Below, piece after piece: positions 61,085 to 64,000 of a DNA stretch of 64,000 nt (its first letter is position 1; every line of letters begins with the position of its first letter). Made by a program: the position numbers and the translations under genes. The DNA comes from Prevotella melaninogenica (GTDB lineage Bacteria > Bacteroidota > Bacteroidia > Bacteroidales > Bacteroidaceae), in the NCBI RefSeq assembly GCF_013267595.1, contig NZ_CP054011.1, positions 696,147 to 760,146 of the forward strand, written 5' to 3'. Under the pieces are notes generated by a model. It was not told where the DNA came from. It was given only the letters and a program-made list of their open reading frames with translations, and did no database searches.

Positions 61085-62653
61085 ATGAATGAAATAGAAC
61101 GCAGGCGAACGTTCGCCATAATCTCTCACCCAGATGCTGGTAAGACTACTTTGACTGAGAAATTCCTTCTCTTCGGTGGTCAGATTCAGGTTGCTGGTGC
61201 GGTGAAGAGCAACAAGATACGTAAGACAGCTACATCCGATTGGATGGATATTGAGAAACAGCGTGGTATCTCTGTATCAACTTCTGTAATGGAGTTTGAC
61301 TATAAAGATTATAAGGTAAATATCCTTGATACTCCTGGTCACCAAGACTTTGCAGAAGATACTTATCGCACACTGACGGCTGTTGACTCTGCTATCATCG
61401 TTGTTGACTCTGCCAAGGGTGTGGAAGCTCAGACACGTAAGTTGATGGAGGTGTGTCGTATGCGCAACACACCAGTTATCATCTTTATCAATAAGATGGA
61501 CCGTGAAGGTCGTAATCCATTCGAGGTTTTAGACGAGTTGGAAGAAGAACTCAAGATTAGTGTACGTCCACTCTCATGGCCTATCGGCCAGGGCCAGCGC
61601 TTCAAGGGTGTATATAACATCTACGAACAGCAGTTGAACCTCTTTACACCTAACAAGCAGCGTGTGACAGAGAAAGTTGAAGTAGATATCAACTCAAATG
61701 ATTTGGACGAGCAAGTAGGTGCTGACTTTGCTGAACAGCTACGCAACGACCTTGAGTTAGTCAATGGTGTTTACCCTGACTTTGATGTTGAAGCTTATCG
61801 CCGTGCAGAGGTTGCACCAGTGTTCTTCGGATCTGCATTGAATAACTTTGGTGTGCAAGAGTTGCTCGATTGTTTCGTTGAAATAGCACCAAGTCCACGT
61901 CCAACTAAGGCAGAAGAGCGTATGGTTGAGCCAAGTGAACCAAAGTTCACAGGCTTCATTTTCAAGATTACAGCCAATATCGACCCTAACCATCGTAGTT
62001 GTATTGCTTTCTGTAAGGTATGTTCTGGAAAGTTCCAGCGTAACCAGCCTTACCTCCACATTCGTAATGGAAAGACGATGCGCTTCTCCTCTCCTACTCA
62101 GTTTATGGCTCAACGCAAGAGTACAGTAGAAGAGGCTTACCCAGGTGACATCGTTGGTCTGCCTGATAGTGGTGGTGTATTTAAGATTGGTGACACACTA
62201 ACTGAGGGAGAAAACATCCACTTCCGCGGCCTACCAAGCTTCTCACCAGAACTATTCAAATACATTGAGAACGATGACCCAATGAAGTCTAAGCAGTTCC
62301 AAAAAGGTATAGAGCAGTTGATGAATGAAGGTGTTGCACAGTCATTTGTAAATCAATTCAACAACCGTCGTATCGTGGGAACCGTTGGACAACTTCAGTT
62401 TGAGGTTATCCAGTATCGATTGGAGCATGAGTATAATGCCAAGTGTCGTTGGGAACCTGTACACCTCTATAAAGCTTGTTGGATTGAGGCTGACGACGAG
62501 AAAGAGTTAGAGAACTTCAAGAAGCGTAAATATCAGTATATGGCTAAGGATATTGAGGGACGTGACGTCTTCCTCGCTGACTCAGGTTATGTGCTAAGTA
62601 TGGCACAGCAAGACTTTGAGAATATCCGTTTCCACTTTACAAGTGAATTCTAA
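61085..62653 (+). CDS. prfC: peptide chain release factor 3
   Basis: Translational GTPase that removes RF1/RF2 from the ribosome after peptide release. It has 522 residues, the normal length. The G domain has [19 protein letters not shown] (G1), [11 protein letters not shown] (G2), [15 protein letters not shown] (G3) and [19 protein letters not shown] (G4). Domain II is at about 290-390, and a C-terminal RF3 domain has [29 protein letters not shown] sequence. A 129-base spacer separates it from rfbD, and a strong terminator follows. Confidence 0.97.
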   Translation: MNEIERRRTFAIISHPDAGKTTLTEKFLLFGGQIQVAGAVKSNKIRKTATSDWMDIEKQRGISVSTSVMEFDYKDYKVNILDTPGHQDFAEDTYRTLTAVDSAIIVVDSAKGVEAQTRKLMEVCRMRNTPVIIFINKMDREGRNPFEVLDELEEELKISVRPLSWPIGQGQRFKGVYNIYEQQLNLFTPNKQRVTEKVEVDINSNDLDEQVGADFAEQLRNDLELVNGVYPDFDVEAYRRAEVAPVFFGSALNNFGVQELLDCFVEIAPSPRPTKAEERMVEPSEPKFTGFIFKITANIDPNHRSCIAFCKVCSGKFQRNQPYLHIRNGKTMRFSSPTQFMAQRKSTVEEAYPGDIVGLPDSGGVFKIGDTLTEGENIHFRGLPSFSPELFKYIENDDPMKSKQFQKGIEQLMNEGVAQSFVNQFNNRRIVGTVGQLQFEVIQYRLEHEYNAKCRWEPVHLYKACWIEADDEKELENFKKRKYQYMAKDIEGRDVFLADSGYVLSMAQQDFENIRFHFTSEF

Positions 62654-62672
62654 TCTAAGAACATGACATGAT

Positions 62673-62713
62673 AAAAGCACCAAAGAAATATATCGTTTCT
62701 TTGGTGCTTTTTT
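62673..62713 (+). terminator. intrinsic terminator after prfC
   Basis: AAAAGCACCAAAGAAA (62673-62688) pairs perfectly with TTTCTTTGGTGCTTTT (62696-62711) around a 7-base loop and runs into T residues. Confidence 0.95.
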
Positions 62714-62927
62714 ATATGATTAGGCGTGCAAATAAGACTTTAACAACGCGCTCATTATAAACAAGTTAAGCTATCTGACAGAACTTAAACCCAAAGTTAA
62801 CTCTCTGTTCATCGAAATATCGCTCTATCTTAAGAGAGATACACACGCTTCAAAACAGCAAACGACTTCTACCCGTCTATTATATTGTAATAGTGATTGC
62901 CCACAAAACGATGTCTATTTGCCAACC

Positions 62928-62993
62928 GCACTATATGTGCTAAGCATCCACACCACATGTGTTGGGCATCAACACAACATGTGCGGACGCTCA
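62928..62993. repeat. 22-base-period palindromic array, RCAC family, copy F
   Basis: Units at 62928 (GCACTATATGTGC), 62950 (ACACCACATGTGT) and 62972 (ACACAACATGTGC), with linkers TAAGCATCC, TGGGCATCA and GGACGCTCA. An eroded fourth unit (ACACATCG) starts at 62994. In unit 2 both ends changed together (A...T instead of G...C), keeping the pair. Confidence 0.85.
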
Positions 62994-63104
62994 ACACATC
63001 GGCTAAAGATTAGAAAACGTGTTCAGAAATGCCTGCATTTATATAATAAGACACTAATAACTATATTCAATGAGAGAGATTTACCAGACAACTCAATAAA
63101 CTGT

Positions 63105-63674
63105 TTACTTCTTGATAAACTTCTTACCGTTCTGAATAACCACACCCTTGTAATCCTTACCTACACGCTGACCAGCAAGGTTATAGATAGGTGCATTCTC
63201 ATTTACAGTACCATTGTTAACTTCCTTGATACCAGCAGGCTCATTCTTCAAAGTAACGGTGATCTTCTTAACACGTACCTGATGACCAGGAGTCTTGAAC
63301 TCAACAGAGTTCTTATCGCCTGTCCATGTTACGTTAATTTTGTCAGCAGAAACAGTCAATCCTGCCATAGATGAATCAAAGCCATCACCTAAGAAACTCT
63401 TACCACCAGCTTTATATGTATCACATACAAAGACAACATTGGTAATGTTTGCTGCAGACGAAGTAATTGTTGTTGTAGCATCCTTCTACAAACGATAAGA
63501 AAACTTATCATCTACCTTACCTGCGCTGAGAGTAATAGTAACACCATCCTTTTCAACAGTCAAACCAGTTCCCTTATCCTTACCAGCTTCAAATGTAACT
63601 GTTTTCTGAGCAAAAGATAAAGAACTAACAGCAGCGAATGCTGCAAGAAAAGCAAAGCGTAGAATTTTATTCAT
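63105..63674 (-). pseudogene. secreted protein with Prevotella-type C-terminal sorting tail, broken by in-frame TAG
   Basis: One reading frame of 190 codons is interrupted only by TAG at 63486-63488. The first part (62 residues) has a signal peptide (MNKILRFAFLAAFAAVSSLSFAQ) and ends KFSYRL. After the TAG the same frame continues KDATTTITSSAANITNVVF, then VTWTGDKNSVEFKTPG. It ends in the tail IYNLAGQRVGKDYKGVVIQ...FIKK, resembling the C-terminal sorting tails of Prevotella secreted proteins. No frameshift is needed. A single base change (for example TGG Trp or CAG Gln to TAG) explains it. It could be a recent pseudogene, a sequencing error, or a readthrough case; the first two are more likely. 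Confidence 0.8.
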
Positions 63675-64000
63675 AATAACTTTATTTAATTAATAAAAAG
63701 TTTAATCACGTTGCAAATTTTACTAATAATTATGATATATGCAATTATAAATCAATGTATAATCCTTATATGAATTCTTTTTAGCATGTACTCATGTATG
63801 CGCTCTCCAATAAACGACTACTGTTGGAATCATTCTTTTATATTGGCACATCTGTTTCACTACAAGCCCTTAGATTTCAATATAGTCATTGAATGCTCTC
63901 TGCATTGTCATTATCTCTTTCGTCTTATAACTAAATATAAAATAAGAAAAGCGATTACAGCAAAGCAATCCTCTCAAAAATAAAGTTCCTATCACTTCTG
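63675..64000. other. AT-rich upstream region, no gene seen
   Basis: This lies upstream of the broken secreted-protein gene and runs to the window edge. A TAAAATTTG word (minus, near 63715) is one base off the TAnnTTTG pattern. The short open frame at 63786-63983 (plus) has no coding character. Confidence 0.5.

Larger units (their letters stand above)
62654..63104. other. gene-free spacer with terminator and array
   Basis: It contains the prfC terminator (62673-62713) and an RCAC-type array (62928-62993). The middle (62720-62920) shows only a short AT-rich stretch with no coding ORF or hairpin of note. Confidence 0.75.

Noticed and set aside
62919..63374. Plus-strand open frame opposite the broken secreted-protein gene
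   Set aside because: It covers an RCAC array and the antisense of the conserved C-terminal sorting tail, so it is a shadow.
63105..63674. Stop-codon reassignment (TAG as Gln) as explanation for the split gene
   Set aside because: Other genes in the window end in TAG, for example the 46-codon ORF at 28171 and the UvrA paralogue at 2213, so the code is standard here.

Overview
The window reads as a chromosome segment of a Bacteroidales bacterium, most likely Prevotella or a close relative. Evidence: many genes are preceded by the Bacteroidetes promoter pattern (TTTG or TTG, 19-20 bases, TAnnTTTG) and few by Shine-Dalgarno sites. One secreted protein ends in a type IX secretion (CHU_C) domain and another in a Prevotella-like C-terminal sorting tail. 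Families typical of this group (DUF4924, DUF6078, PorT-like barrels) are present. No tRNA, rRNA, CRISPR array or intact insertion sequence was seen.

Layout. 1-12.0 kb: a 5'-truncated UvrA paralogue; a minus-strand unit LysM/periplasmic-binding protein > beta-barrel > POT peptide transporter; a T9SS cargo protein; full-length uvrA; an AGE-family epimerase. 12.2-15.6 kb: a low-molecular-weight tyrosine phosphatase, a PLD-fold nuclease-like protein paired with a patatin phospholipase, and a lipoprotein. 15.7-24.1 kb: glutamine amidotransferase genes glmS, a long purF, carA and carB, all on the minus strand. 24.3-33.0 kb: a Wza-like export lipoprotein, a unit of a 46-residue protein > MATE pump > metallophosphoesterase, an FKBP isomerase, a His-rich COG0523 GTPase, a GH73/LysM hydrolase, a degenerate FolK-like protein and a TPR protein.

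33.5-49.8 kb is a 15-gene minus-strand surface polysaccharide locus. It holds an acyltransferase, Wzx flippase, WbsX-type transferase, nucleotide-sugar dehydrogenase, several GT2/GT4 transferases, an EpsG/Wzy polymerase, a propeller protein, a fucosyltransferase-like protein, a GNAT, the initiating phosphoglycosyl transferase and a DegT aminotransferase. It carries no Wza/Wzc of its own; a Wza-like gene sits 8 kb away. 50-64 kb: a DUF6078 gene, a two-gene outer membrane cassette (PorT-like barrel plus PagL-like deacylase) bracketed by inverted repeats, tsaC > ClC channel > fmt, a ROK glucokinase, LysE exporter > DUF4924 > rfbD, prfC, and a secreted-protein gene broken by an in-frame TAG.

The most unusual signal is in the intergenic DNA. 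At least eight spacers carry short tandem arrays with a strict 22-base period: a roughly 13-base imperfect palindrome plus a 9-base linker. Six share an RCAC-N5-GTGY core. One uses GGAC...GTCC and one TTTTCATGAAAA; a GCCC-type array has the same period with weaker symmetry. The period is kept while the core changes, often with its partner half changing too. A second structured element occurs twice (30.3 and 33.3 kb) with equal-length, covarying stem-loops, and a third repeat family (AATATGTCATT...) flanks the outer membrane cassette.
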